Shown: positions 8,751 through 17,725, numbered from the stretch's first letter. The stretch: 63,771 nucleotides of DNA from an uncultured Collinsella sp. (GCA_900555555.1 USLK01000006.1:1-63771), one strand, 5' to 3'. Numbers and translations are program-made. The notes: a model not told the origin generated them from the letters alone.

Positions 8751-9569
8751 TTATCGCCTACCGCCTTTGCGACCTGCCAGCATGCCTTTTTGTGCGGCAT
8801 CGTGCATGGCGAGCGCAGCGGAGGTATCGTCTTGTGAGCCTAAGCCGGTGATATGCCGCAGAACCTCGCCAGCAATCATCTGGCCCATAATGGGTGGCAT
8901 GAAGCTGGCCGTGCCCAGGTCCGTTCTTTCGGAACGCGCCGCGCCCGGCGTTGCGGAGATGCGGACCGGCTCCTCGCAGGAGTACAGTACGCGAAGGTGC
9001 TTGATGCCCCGTTTGCGGCATTCCTTGCGCATGATGCGCGCAAGGGAGCAGTTGACCGTCTTGTGCACGTCGGCGATGCGCAGGCACTCGGGATGGATCT
9101 TCTTTGCGCCACCCATGGAGCTGATGAGCTCGAAGCCCTGGTCTTGAGCCGCCGCGGCCAGGGCGAGCTTGGTCGAGACCGTATCGATGGCGTCGATGAC
9201 GTAGTCGATGTGGCCGCCGGCTTCCCTTCGGCATTCGGCAAGCAGCTCCCCAAGGTTCTCGGCGAGGACGAAGGTATCGTGCGCAACCACGTGGCATCCG
9301 GGGTTGATGTCGGCGACCATGGCCGCCATGACATCGACTTTGCGCTTGCCTACGGTGGAGTGAAAGGCGATGGCCTGGCGGTTGATGTTGGAAGGCGCGA
9401 CCACGTCTTTATCCACGATGATGAGCGTTCCCACGCCCCCGCGAGCGAGAGCCTCGATGCAGCTCGATCCCACGCCCCCGCAGCCAAAAATCAGTACGCA
9501 AGCGTTCTCGACCCGCGCCAGCCCTTCGTCTCCCAGCATGACGCGCAGACGATCTTTGGCGGTTTCCAT
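8751..9569 (-). CDS. tcdA: tRNA threonylcarbamoyladenosine dehydratase (ThiF/MoeB/HesA family)
   Basis: TcdA activates the t6A37 modification of ANN-decoding tRNAs with ATP and cyclises it to ct6A. The 272-residue product has the E1-like adenylation fold: GCGGVGSSCIEALARGGVG for ATP, INRQ, and the segment DAIDTVSTKLAL typical of TcdA. The lack of a rhodanese domain and the length agree with TcdA rather than MoeB or ThiF. ATG at 9569 is preferred over GTG at 9584 because GGGAGGGG lies between them. It is first in an operon with tatD. Upstream is an operator-like palindrome at 9619-9659. Confidence 0.88.
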   Translation of the reverse strand: METAKDRLRVMLGDEGLARVENACVLIFGCGGVGSSCIEALARGGVGTLIIVDKDVVAPSNINRQAIAFHSTVGKRKVDVMAAMVADINPGCHVVAHDTFVLAENLGELLAECRREAGGHIDYVIDAIDTVSTKLALAAAAQDQGFELISSMGGAKKIHPECLRIADVHKTVNCSLARIMRKECRKRGIKHLRVLYSCEEPVRISATPGAARSERTDLGTASFMPPIMGQMIAGEVLRHITGLGSQDDTSAALAMHDAAQKGMLAGRKGGRR

Positions 9570-9618
9570 ATGCCCCTCCCGCACGCTCGGTGTCAGTCGC
9601 TTTTAATCTACGCTGATG

Positions 9619-9659
9619 ATACCATAAAAACAGAACACACGTTCTTATTATTATGGTAT
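9619..9659. promoter_or_regulatory. Nested palindrome with a LexA-type (Cheo box) core between tcdA and ettA
   Basis: A 9-bp inverted repeat ATACCATAA/TTATGGTAT (9619-9627 and 9651-9659) encloses a nearly concentric AGAAC-ACAC-GTTCT (9632-9645). The core GAAC-N4-GTTC fits the Gram-positive LexA consensus CGAACRNRYGTTYG except for its outermost bases. A TATGAT hexamer overlaps the right arm (9657-9662) and TATCAT the left arm on the other strand, so divergent promoters would be covered. The role is inferred. Confidence 0.5.
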
Positions 9660-9814
9660 GATTCGGATAATTACCGCATCTGCGGGTTTCATGAGACAAT
9701 ATCTCGGACAAGACTGTGTATTTCCTATTCGGGTTCGTGGGCATTTTGTTCCCATATTTGTTCGTCAAGCTACGTTGAAGAAAGAAACACCAGTTAGAAA
9801 GGCTGATGTGGACA

Positions 9815-11494
9815 ATGGCAGAGTTCATTTACCAGATGTACCAGGCGCGCAAGGCGCATGGCGACAAGGTCATCCTCGACGACGTGACCCTGTCGTTCTA
9901 TCCCGGTGCCAAGATCGGCGTCGTGGGTCCCAACGGCATGGGCAAGTCCTCGCTGCTCAAGATCATGGCCGGCCTTGAGGAGGTTTCCAACGGCGACGCC
10001 CGCCTCACCCCTGGTTACACGGTGGGCATCCTGCAGCAGGAGCCGCCGCTGGATGAGGACAAGACCGTCATCGAGAACGTCCGACTCGCTTTTGCCGATA
10101 TGATCGCCAAGGTCGAGCGCTTCAACCAGATTTCGGTCGAGATGTGCGACCCCGATTGCGACATGGACGCCCTCATGGCCGAGATGGGCCGTCTGCAGGA
10201 CGAGATCGACACCGCCGACGGCTGGGATATCGACTCCAAGCTCGGCCAGGCCATGGACGCCCTTCAGCTGCCCGATTCCGACATGCCGGTGAACGTGCTC
10301 TCCGGCGGTGAGCGCCGCCGTGTGGCCCTGTGCAGGCTGCTGCTCGAGGCCCCCGACCTGCTGCTGCTCGACGAGCCCACCAACCATCTTGACGCCGAGT
10401 CCATCCTGTGGCTCGAGCACTTCCTCAAGAACTACCCCGGCGCCGTGCTCGCCGTCACGCACGACCGCTACTTCCTCGACCACGTTGCCGAGTGGATCTG
10501 CGAGGTTGACCGCGGCCATCTGTACCCCTATAAGGGAAATTACTCCACGTATCTCGAGACCAAGGCGGCTCGTGTGGCCGCGCAGGGTCAGCGTGACGAA
10601 CGCCTGGCTAAGCGCATGGCTTCCGAGCTCGAGTGGGTCCGCTCCAGCCCTAAGGCCCGTCAGGCCAAGAACAAGGCCCGTCTGGCCCGGTACGAGGAGA
10701 TGGAGGCCGAGGCGCGCGCCAGTCAGAAGCTCGACTACACCGATATCCGCATCCCGGTTGGGCCGCGCTTGGGCTCCAAGGTCCTGGTTGCCGAACACCT
10801 GCACAAGGAGTTCGATGGACGCGTGCTCATCGACGACCTCTCCTTCACCCTGCCGCGCAATGGCATCGTCGGCGTGATCGGACCCAACGGTGTGGGTAAG
10901 TCCACGCTCTTCAAGTGCATCTGCGGGCTTGAGCCGCTCACCTCGGGCAACCTCGAGATCGGCGAGACGGTTAAGATTTCCTACGTGGACCAGATGCGCG
11001 GCGGCATCGATCCCGACAAGACCCTATGGGAGGTCGTGTCCGACGGCTTGGACGTCATGCATGTCGCCGAGAACGAGGTTCCCTCCCGCGCCTATGTTGC
11101 CAGCTTCGGCTTCAAGGGCCAGGACCAGCAGAAGCGCGCCGGCGTGTTGTCCGGCGGCGAGCGCAACCGTCTCAACCTGGCTCTTACCCTCAAGCAGGGC
11201 GGCAACCTGCTGCTGCTCGACGAGCCAACCAACGACCTCGACGTCGAGACCCTCTCTTCGCTGGAGTCCGCGCTTCTCGAGTTCCCGGGTTGCTCTGTGG
11301 TCATCTCGCACGACCGTATGTTCCTGGACCGTGTCGCCACACATATCTTGGCTTGGGAAGGTACCGACGAGAACCCGGGCAACTGGTATTGGTTCGAGGG
11401 CAATTTCGAGTCCTATCAGGAGAACCGCGTCGCCCGTCTGGGTGAGGATGCCGCCCGTCCGCATCGTATCCATCGCAAGCTTACGCGCGACTAG
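9815..11494 (+). CDS. ettA: Energy-dependent translational throttle protein EttA (ABC-F ATPase)
   Basis: EttA binds the ribosomal E site and gates the first peptide bond according to the ATP/ADP ratio. The 559-residue protein has two ABC domains. Domain 1 has Walker A GPNGMGKSS, signature LSGGERRRVALC and Walker B LLLDEPTNHLD. Domain 2 has GPNGVGKST, LSGGERNRLNLA and LLLDEPTNDLD. Between them lies the basic P-site-tRNA interaction linker (ASELEWVRSSPKARQAKNKA), which identifies EttA rather than other ABC-F members. No membrane segments are present. ATG at 9815 starts the conserved MAEFIYQMYQARKAHGDK; an ATG at 9806 is closer to GAAAGG but is not part of the family N-terminus. Confidence 0.95.
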   Translation: MAEFIYQMYQARKAHGDKVILDDVTLSFYPGAKIGVVGPNGMGKSSLLKIMAGLEEVSNGDARLTPGYTVGILQQEPPLDEDKTVIENVRLAFADMIAKVERFNQISVEMCDPDCDMDALMAEMGRLQDEIDTADGWDIDSKLGQAMDALQLPDSDMPVNVLSGGERRRVALCRLLLEAPDLLLLDEPTNHLDAESILWLEHFLKNYPGAVLAVTHDRYFLDHVAEWICEVDRGHLYPYKGNYSTYLETKAARVAAQGQRDERLAKRMASELEWVRSSPKARQAKNKARLARYEEMEAEARASQKLDYTDIRIPVGPRLGSKVLVAEHLHKEFDGRVLIDDLSFTLPRNGIVGVIGPNGVGKSTLFKCICGLEPLTSGNLEIGETVKISYVDQMRGGIDPDKTLWEVVSDGLDVMHVAENEVPSRAYVASFGFKGQDQQKRAGVLSGGERNRLNLALTLKQGGNLLLLDEPTNDLDVETLSSLESALLEFPGCSVVISHDRMFLDRVATHILAWEGTDENPGNWYWFEGNFESYQENRVARLGEDAARPHRIHRKLTRD

Positions 11495-11503
11495 GGGCGG
11501 GCG

Positions 11504-11932
11504 ATGGGATATAGGTCCAAGCAGGTCATCGTGATGCGCCGTGACCTCAAGATGCGAAAGGGCAAGATCGCCGCTCAGGCCGGTCATGCATGCGTGGAGG
11601 CCACGTTGATGGCATTGGCTCGGGAGGGCCGGCTCGCACAGGTCCACGTGGACGTGGATCGTGGCGTGTCGATCGCCCATGAGGATACCGATAGCTCCCC
11701 GTTGACTGATTGGTTCGACGCCGGTGTTGCCAAGATCTGCCTCTACGTTGACTCGGAGGAGGCGTTGCTTGGTCTGGCCCGTCGCGGGCGCGAGGCCGGA
11801 TTCGCGGTTTCCCTCATATGCGATGCTGGACATACGGAGTTTCACGGTGAGCCGACATATACGTGTCTTGCTTTCGAGCCTCTTCCCGCGGAGCTCATCG
11901 ATCCCTTGACGGGAGAGCTTCCCCTTTACTAG
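11504..11932 (+). CDS. pth2: Peptidyl-tRNA hydrolase, archaeal/eukaryotic type (Pth2)
   Basis: Pth2 releases peptides from prematurely dropped peptidyl-tRNA. The 142-residue product has the Pth2 hallmark near the N-terminus (KQVIVMRRDLKMRKGKIAAQ followed by AGHA), the aspartate-containing stretch in the middle, and the closing LIDPLTGELPLY. It has no similarity to the bacterial Pth1 fold. It lies 9 bp after ettA, so the two ribosome-linked genes are probably co-transcribed and may both serve stalled or starved ribosomes. Whether this organism also has pth1 cannot be seen here. Confidence 0.85.
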   Translation: MGYRSKQVIVMRRDLKMRKGKIAAQAGHACVEATLMALAREGRLAQVHVDVDRGVSIAHEDTDSSPLTDWFDAGVAKICLYVDSEEALLGLARRGREAGFAVSLICDAGHTEFHGEPTYTCLAFEPLPAELIDPLTGELPLY

Positions 11933-11951
11933 GGTGCTTCGACAACAAAGA

Positions 11952-11987
11952 TAAAAAATGGGGCCCGTTTGACTGAACGGGCCCCAT
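11952..11987 (-). terminator. Terminator between pth2 and the minus-strand gene
   Basis: A 12-bp perfect stem (11958-11969 with 11976-11987) is followed on the minus strand by a T-run (complement of the A-run at 11953-11958). It ends the minus-strand unit and may also stop pth2 transcripts. Confidence 0.85.
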
Positions 11988-12009
11988 CGCATATCCAGGA
12001 TGTCTGCGG

Positions 12010-13311
12010 CTACTCGAATGCCTTGATGGTCCAAGGCATTTGCGACCCCGACCTTCTCTGCAAAGTGATGAGGATGGGCTCGGTGCTCTCGAGGTGTTCA
12101 ACACGAAGGGGGAACGTGACGCGGGAGCGGTTGCCCCTTCGCAGCTCCAGTGCGCAGGCGCGGGCATAATCCTCATCGAGCATGCCGAGCGTATTGATGC
12201 CATAGGGGAGGATGCGGCCGAGTTCAGCCACGATATCCATGGGGCAATACACCTCATCGCGGAAGCTCTTCGGATATGATTTCAACGCCTCTTGGGACGG
12301 CAGGTCATCATCGTCCGTATCCCGCGTCTGCGCGATGGGAGCCTGTTGGCTCTTATGGGCTTGCTGTGTGCGCCCCTGACCCGAGGTTCTGTTTTCCGGC
12401 TCCTCAATGTGCGAATCGCTCGGCATGGGCCGTTGGCCATGGCCCGTCCGGGCCCGCTTTTCTCCATCCGGCATCGGGTTGGCTGGACTATCGGTTGGTT
12501 CACCTTGCTTTTCGTCTGCTGCGGCGTGCAGCGAAGCAGACGAACCGTCGATGTCCGTTCGCTCGATGGCGCCGATGGGTGCGGGCTTCGATTCGATACG
12601 CGTTTCCTTATCGATACCCGTGTAGGGGTCGTAGGTTACGGTAAGGGAATAGGCCGGACGATCTTTCGGCTCCGTTTGCGCGACCTCAGTGCTTGTCCGG
12701 GGCTGAGCGGGCGATTGGTCTGTACCCGGGTTTTCCATTGCGTCGCCCGTATCCCGCGCCGCGTGCTCCGAGACAACCTCGTTGGAAGCCTGCGCGCTCG
12801 ATGAGGGCATGTCGGCCTGGCCCTCCGGACTTGCGGCCGATTTCTGATCAGTGTGATCTGCAGGCGCCTGTTCGGATGCGCCCCCGGCATCAGGTTCAGG
12901 ATCGGGCGCGGGCGCGGCCTCCGGCTCGGGGCGTTTTACGCGTTTCGGTCGCACCGGCTTGAGCGCCCGGTCGCCCTTCTTCTTTTTCCACGGTTTGCCG
13001 GGCTGCTTGCCGGAAGCCCGTTCCGAATCATCGTTGGATGCAAGGGCTGCGTCCCAGGTGGGCTGAGCTTGAACGATGACATATATGCGCCCGCCTTTGA
13101 ACACCTTCAGGGTGACGAACGCGTCCAGCGCTTCGAGCAGCGAGCGGGTCGATTCGAAGCCGAGGTCCTCCGCGCCCATCCGATCCGTGGCGAGCGCTTC
13201 CTCTACCGCGGTGATGAACGTTTGCCTCCCGCATCCGATGGTGCGGGAGAGGAGCTGATAGAGATAAATCAAGTTTCCTTGATTGAGATGCGGATTGACC
13301 GGTGCGTCCAT
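12010..13311 (-). CDS. Unrecognised protein with LOTUS-like N-terminal domain and long acidic/proline-rich linker
   Basis: The 433-residue product has three parts. Residues 1-85 form a predicted winged-helix unit (GNLIYLYQLLSRTIGCG, then DLGFESTRSLLEALDAFVTL) that resembles OST-HTH/LOTUS RNA-binding domains; this is my judgement from pattern only. Residues 85-345 are low-complexity, first Lys/Arg-rich (KPWKKKKGDRALKPVRPKRV), then Ala/Pro/Glu/Asp-rich. The last 80 residues are ordered (FRDEVYCPMDIVAELGRIL to the end). The long upstream extension of the frame is not used: ATG at 13311 has AGGAAAG upstream. It follows a membrane protein gene by 85 bp, probably in one operon. I do not know a function; an RNA-related regulator is only a guess. 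Confidence 0.6.
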   Translation of the reverse strand: MDAPVNPHLNQGNLIYLYQLLSRTIGCGRQTFITAVEEALATDRMGAEDLGFESTRSLLEALDAFVTLKVFKGGRIYVIVQAQPTWDAALASNDDSERASGKQPGKPWKKKKGDRALKPVRPKRVKRPEPEAAPAPDPEPDAGGASEQAPADHTDQKSAASPEGQADMPSSSAQASNEVVSEHAARDTGDAMENPGTDQSPAQPRTSTEVAQTEPKDRPAYSLTVTYDPYTGIDKETRIESKPAPIGAIERTDIDGSSASLHAAADEKQGEPTDSPANPMPDGEKRARTGHGQRPMPSDSHIEEPENRTSGQGRTQQAHKSQQAPIAQTRDTDDDDLPSQEALKSYPKSFRDEVYCPMDIVAELGRILPYGINTLGMLDEDYARACALELRRGNRSRVTFPLRVEHLESTEPILITLQRRSGSQMPWTIKAFE

Positions 13312-13396
13312 GGGGTTCACTTTCCTAGATAAACGGTATGGTCCCATGGTAGCATCGCGGGCTTTCGGTGTCGCGCTGCATGCTTCCGCACCTGAC

Positions 13397-14287
13397 CTAC
13401 ACCGTTTCGTTGTCCGAATCTGACTGGCTTGCGTTTGGTGTCGAAGCCGGGTCGGGCGCCGGTACATCTTGCGGCTGCGTGTTCCCCGCATCTCCGTTCC
13501 CGCCGTCTGCTGCATGCCCATTTTCTGTGGAGGGGCTCGGTGCCGCAGGATCCTGTTGTTGAGAGTCGGGTTCGGTCGAGGGGTCGGGCTGCTGGGAGGC
13601 TTGTCCGGATTGGGGCCGGGGGTTCTCTGGGGTCGCTTCTTGCGCTTCCGGTTTCTCCGGTTGTACCTCGGGCTTTTGGATGGCTTGGGATTCGGCCTGC
13701 TGCTCGGCCGGAGCCCTGAAGATGGGCTGTGTGCGCGTGCCGAGGCCCTCGCCCGCCGTCGTCGCTAAAATGACCGCGGCGGTTATGGCCACGGTGGTCA
13801 CGGCGAGCACGGCGGACAGGATGACCACCTTGCGCTGCTCGGCGCTGCGCTTGGCTGCCGCCCGCGCGCGGAGTTTGGTGGGGGCGACGCGCGCGGCATG
13901 GGCTCCGATGGAGGGGGAGGGCTCGGGCTTTGCCGCATAGGCGTTTGCGGCCTGCTGGGAGCTTTTCAGCTTCTCTGCGCTCGCATCGAGGGCCCGTCGA
14001 TAGAGCTGGGAGCAGATGATGGTTATCGCCGAGCTCATTGCGGCACCGATGACCGATCCGGCGATGCCGATTTTCGATGAGAGCAGCATGGATGTTGCGG
14101 CGGCCGCCGCGCCGGCGATGACCTGTGCGATGGAGATGCCGTTCATAAGCCCCTTGGGTTGGGCCATCGGTTGAGTGGAGCCAATGCGTTCATCGCGCCG
14201 CTGGCAGGTATGGGCCGCTTCGCCGGTCATGCCGTCCGGTCTCCGGTAGATGCGGGTCTCTCGTTGCGGTTCGTAGTCCATGGGCAT
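13397..14287 (-). CDS. Unrecognised membrane protein with proline/glutamine-rich C-terminal tail
   Basis: The 296-residue protein has a short polar N-terminus and a glycine/alanine-rich hydrophobic region near residues 50-90 (ISIAQVIAGAAAAATSMLLS, then GIAGSVIGAAMSSAITIICS) that could be two helices. A basic segment follows, then a further membrane helix (VVILSAVLAVTTVAITAAVIL, about 155-175) and a tail of about 120 residues rich in Pro, Gln, Glu and Ser. AAGGAGG lies nine bases before ATG at 14287. I recognise it as a lineage-type protein without assigned function. It is probably first in an operon with the gene at 12010-13311 and divergent from nadE. Confidence 0.6.
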   Translation of the reverse strand: MPMDYEPQRETRIYRRPDGMTGEAAHTCQRRDERIGSTQPMAQPKGLMNGISIAQVIAGAAAAATSMLLSSKIGIAGSVIGAAMSSAITIICSQLYRRALDASAEKLKSSQQAANAYAAKPEPSPSIGAHAARVAPTKLRARAAAKRSAEQRKVVILSAVLAVTTVAITAAVILATTAGEGLGTRTQPIFRAPAEQQAESQAIQKPEVQPEKPEAQEATPENPRPQSGQASQQPDPSTEPDSQQQDPAAPSPSTENGHAADGGNGDAGNTQPQDVPAPDPASTPNASQSDSDNETV

Positions 14288-14398
14288 ATCGGTGTGCCTC
14301 CTTACGTTTCCTGAGATTCTCGTACCCCATCGCGTGCAGCGCGATCGCTCTCCTTAAGCATCGCAAAGTCTGAACACACGAGGAGAGAGTGTGGAGGA

Positions 14399-14425
14399 GC
14401 GGACGTATCGCCCGTCCGCTACAAT
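14399..14425 (+). promoter_or_regulatory. nadE promoter with overlapping inverted repeat
   Basis: A -10-like TACAAT (14420-14425) is directly preceded by the 7-bp inverted repeat GCGGACG/CGTCCGC (14399-14405 and 14413-14419), which occupies the spacer and -35 area. This suggests a repressor operator. The ribosome site GAAAGGGG and ATG follow 30-40 bp later. Confidence 0.45.
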
Positions 14426-14463
14426 ACATATCGGAAAGTTTTTGTCTAGGCGAAAGGGGCCGC

Positions 14464-16503
14464 ATGGAACGCGTCGTCGAGTCTACCGAGGTTGTTCAGG
14501 ATGGATTTTTGCGCGTGGCCGCCGCCACGCCCAAGGTCCGCGTCGGTGACGTCTCCGCAAACTCCGCAGCCGTTCTGGAGTGCGTGTACGATGCTGCGCG
14601 TGAGGGCGTGCGGATCCTGGTGCTCCCGGAGCTATGCCTGACGGGGTATACGTGCGGGGATCTGTTCCATGATAGAGCGCTTTTGCGTGCGTGCGAGCGC
14701 GCACTGAAGAGCCTGCTCGAGGATACCGCCGATGTCCCCATGCTCTTCACCGTCGGCCTTCCCGTCGCGTGCGGCGAGAATGTTTACAACTGCGTTGCGT
14801 CATGTTGCGCCGGCCGCCTGCTGGGCTTGACCGCTAAGGCCTACCTGCCCACCTACGGTGAGTTCTACGAGTCGCGTTGGTTTGCGCCGGGGGGAGGCCA
14901 CGGCCTGCGAACAGTCGACTTCGCGGGGCATAGGGACGTGCCGCTGTCGACTGATATCGTGTACTGTTGCAACGATGCCGGCATGGAGGACGTGCGCGTG
15001 GGCGTGGAGGTCTGCGAGGACCTGTGGGTGCCGCAGCCGCCTTCGATCGCCATGGCGCGTCTCGGCGGCGCGACCATCATGCTCAATGCCAGCGCGTCCA
15101 GCGAGGTTGTCGGTAAATCCGAGTATCGCCGCAGTCTTGTTGCCGTGCAGAGCGCACGCCTGTACTGTGCATATGCCTACGCCAACGCCGGCTATGGCGA
15201 GTCCACAACCGACCTGGTGTTCTCGGGTGAGAACCTGATCGCCGAGAACGGTTCGGTGCTGGCGCGCACGGCGCTGTTCAGCTGCGATATGGCCATCGCC
15301 GACATCGATACGCAGCGCCTGATGGCCGAGAGGCGCCGCTGCAACACCTGGACCCGCGGCGATTGCCCGGAGGAGACCGTGCGTGCGATCGGGTTCAGCT
15401 TCGAGGCCTCCTGCGACTTGGATGCGGCTCTCGCCGAGGGCGGGGAGGAGCCGTGGACCACTCCGCGCTGCCTGCTGTCCGCCGCCGATGAGATCGACCG
15501 CATCTTCGCGCGCAAGCCCTTCGTCCCTTCCGACGAACGCCAGCTCTCCGAGCGATGCGAAACCATCTTGACCATGCAGGCGGTCGGTCTTGCCACGCGT
15601 TTGGAGAACACGTTGACCGGGAGCTGCGTCATCGGTCTATCCGGCGGCCTCGATTCCACGCTTGCCCTGCTGGTCACGGTTCGCGCCTTCGACCGCTTGG
15701 GACTCGATCGCTCGGGTGTCCATGCGGTATCCATGCCGGGGTTCGGCACCACGAGCCGCACCAAGTCGAACGCTCAGCATCTGGCCGAGCAGTTGGGTGT
15801 GGACTTCCGGGAGATTCCCATCGGCGATGCCGTCGCCCGTCACTTCGCCGATATCGGCCATGATCCCGCCGTGCAGGATGTCACCTATGAAAACTGCCAG
15901 GCGCGTGAGCGCACCCAGATCTTGATGGACCTCTCCAACCAGCTGGGCGGCTTCGTGATCGGCACCGGCGACCTTTCGGAGCTCGCATTGGGGTGGGCTA
16001 CATATAACGCCGACCACATGAGCATGTACGGCGTCAACGCCGGTGTGCCCAAGACCCTTGTGCGCTATCTGGTCCGTCATGCTGCCGAGGACTTCGGAGG
16101 ACGGGTGGGGGAGACCTTGCTCGACATCCTGGATACCCCGGTCTCGCCGGAGCTCCTGCCGCCTACTGGCGATGGCGAGATCGCCCAGAGGACGGAGGAC
16201 CTGGTCGGCCCCTACGAGCTGCATGACTATTTCCTGTATTACGCGCTTCGATTCGGGTTCACGCCGGGTCGCATCTTCCGCCAGGCCTGCCGTACGTTCG
16301 AGGGCGTCTACGAGCCCCGCGTCATCCTCGTGTGGCTGCGCACGTTCTATCGACGGTTCTTCGCGCAGCAATTCAAGCGCAGCTGTCTACCCGATGGGCC
16401 CAAGATCGGTTCGATCACCTTGTCGCCGCGCGGAGACTGGCGCATGCCCTCGGATGCGAGCAGCGCCCTGTGGCTTGAGGAAATCGATGCCCTCCAGGCG
16501 TGA
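14464..16503 (+). CDS. nadE: Glutamine-dependent NAD+ synthetase
   Basis: It converts nicotinate adenine dinucleotide to NAD using ATP and ammonia taken from glutamine. The 679-residue product has both domains. Residues about 20-290 are a nitrilase-type glutaminase with the catalytic Glu in LVLPELCLTGY, Lys in LTAKAYLPTYGEFYE and Cys in GVEVCEDLWVP. The C-terminal ATP-pyrophosphatase synthetase has the P-loop LSGGLDSTLALL and GTGDLSELALGW. Length is that of the long bacterial form. The frame is open to 14389, but ATG at 14464 has GAAAGGGG upstream. An aminotransferase gene follows 35 bp downstream. Confidence 0.95.
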   Translation: MERVVESTEVVQDGFLRVAAATPKVRVGDVSANSAAVLECVYDAAREGVRILVLPELCLTGYTCGDLFHDRALLRACERALKSLLEDTADVPMLFTVGLPVACGENVYNCVASCCAGRLLGLTAKAYLPTYGEFYESRWFAPGGGHGLRTVDFAGHRDVPLSTDIVYCCNDAGMEDVRVGVEVCEDLWVPQPPSIAMARLGGATIMLNASASSEVVGKSEYRRSLVAVQSARLYCAYAYANAGYGESTTDLVFSGENLIAENGSVLARTALFSCDMAIADIDTQRLMAERRRCNTWTRGDCPEETVRAIGFSFEASCDLDAALAEGGEEPWTTPRCLLSAADEIDRIFARKPFVPSDERQLSERCETILTMQAVGLATRLENTLTGSCVIGLSGGLDSTLALLVTVRAFDRLGLDRSGVHAVSMPGFGTTSRTKSNAQHLAEQLGVDFREIPIGDAVARHFADIGHDPAVQDVTYENCQARERTQILMDLSNQLGGFVIGTGDLSELALGWATYNADHMSMYGVNAGVPKTLVRYLVRHAAEDFGGRVGETLLDILDTPVSPELLPPTGDGEIAQRTEDLVGPYELHDYFLYYALRFGFTPGRIFRQACRTFEGVYEPRVILVWLRTFYRRFFAQQFKRSCLPDGPKIGSITLSPRGDWRMPSDASSALWLEEIDALQA

Positions 16504-16538
16504 GGGCCATGGATGCATCCGTTGGAGGGGAAGTGTTT

Positions 16539-17705
16539 ATGAAGTGCTCGCAAAGACTCGATCGGTTTGGCAACGAGGTGTTCGCCGCTCTGAATGCGCG
16601 GCGTGTCGAGCTGGAGGAGGCCGGCCGCACGATTTACAACCTCAGCGTGGGTACGCCCGACTTCAAGCCGTTCCCGCACGTGGTTGCCGCCTTTCAGCAG
16701 GCCGCTGCTGATCCCGGGATGTGGAAGTATTCGTTGAGGGACCTTCCCGAGCTCAAACAGGCCGTGTGCGATTATTACGGGCGACGTTTCGGCGTCGAGG
16801 GCATCATGCCCGATATGGTCGCCTCGTGCAACGGGACACAGGAGGGCGTGGGGCACCTGGGGTTGGCCCTGCTCAACCCGGGAGACACCATCCTCGTCCC
16901 CGACCCGTGCTATCCCGTGTTCGAGGCTGGCGCCAAGATCGCCGATGCCCAGCTTGCGTATTACCCCCTGAGTGCGGAGCACGACTTCCTGCCGTATGTT
17001 CGCGGCATCGATCCCGAGGTTGCCGACCTCGCGAAGTACATGATCGTGTCCCTTCCGGCCAATCCCGTGGGCAGCGTGGGGACGAACGAGCTGTATGACG
17101 AGATCATCGCCTTCGCGCGCGAGCACGACCTGCTGATCGTTCACGATAACGCGTATTCCGACATCGTGTTCGATGGCCCGCGCGGTGGCAGCTTTTTGCA
17201 GCACCCGGGCGCGCTCGAGGTGGGTGTCGAGTTCTTCTCGCTCTCCAAATCGTTTAACGTCACCGGTGCCCGTATCGGCTTTCTGGTCGGTCGCCCCGAT
17301 GTGGTCTCGGCGTTCAGCAAGCTCCGCAGCCAGATCGACTTCGGTATGTTCCTGCCCACTCAAAAGGCGGCCATTGCCGCGCTGACCGGCCCGCTCGATG
17401 CCGTCGAGAGGCAACGTCTTGCCTACCAGGAGCGCCGCGACGTGCTGTGCGACGGTCTTGAGGCGCTGGGCTGGGAACGTCCCAACGCGCATGGGTCCAT
17501 GTTCGTGTGGGTCAAGCTCCCCGGCGGGCGCACCGACTCCATGGCGTTTTGCGAGGAGCTCATGGAGAAAGCCGGCGTGATCGTTACCCCTGGGGCGAGC
17601 TTTGGGCCCCATGGCGAGGGCTACGTGCGCATGGCGCTCGTCCTTCCACCCGAGGGCCTTCGGGAGGCGCTCGCCGCCATCGAGGCCGCGGGCATTCGGG
17701 TCTAG
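16539..17705 (+). CDS. PLP-dependent aminotransferase, class I/II (aspartate/LL-diaminopimelate aminotransferase-like)
   Basis: The 388-residue protein is a fold-type I aminotransferase: NLSVGTPDF near the N-terminus, PDPCYPVFE, SLPANPVGS, the HDNAYSDI aspartate, and the PLP-lysine motif SLSKSFNVTGARIGF. The C-terminal small domain ends with the family arginine in EGYVRMAL. It resembles the LL-diaminopimelate and alanine/aspartate aminotransferase branch; substrate choice is not decidable from sequence alone. ATG at 16539 has GGAGGGG about eight bases upstream, so the longer frame from 16500 is not used. It is probably co-transcribed with nadE. Confidence 0.88.
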   Translation: MKCSQRLDRFGNEVFAALNARRVELEEAGRTIYNLSVGTPDFKPFPHVVAAFQQAAADPGMWKYSLRDLPELKQAVCDYYGRRFGVEGIMPDMVASCNGTQEGVGHLGLALLNPGDTILVPDPCYPVFEAGAKIADAQLAYYPLSAEHDFLPYVRGIDPEVADLAKYMIVSLPANPVGSVGTNELYDEIIAFAREHDLLIVHDNAYSDIVFDGPRGGSFLQHPGALEVGVEFFSLSKSFNVTGARIGFLVGRPDVVSAFSKLRSQIDFGMFLPTQKAAIAALTGPLDAVERQRLAYQERRDVLCDGLEALGWERPNAHGSMFVWVKLPGGRTDSMAFCEELMEKAGVIVTPGASFGPHGEGYVRMALVLPPEGLREALAAIEAAGIRV

Positions 17706-17725
17706 GCTGCAAACGGCCCATACCG

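Noticed and set aside
16347..17612. 421-residue minus-strand frame across the aminotransferase
   Set aside because: Antisense of a clear PLP enzyme with a good ribosome site; no independent start signal.
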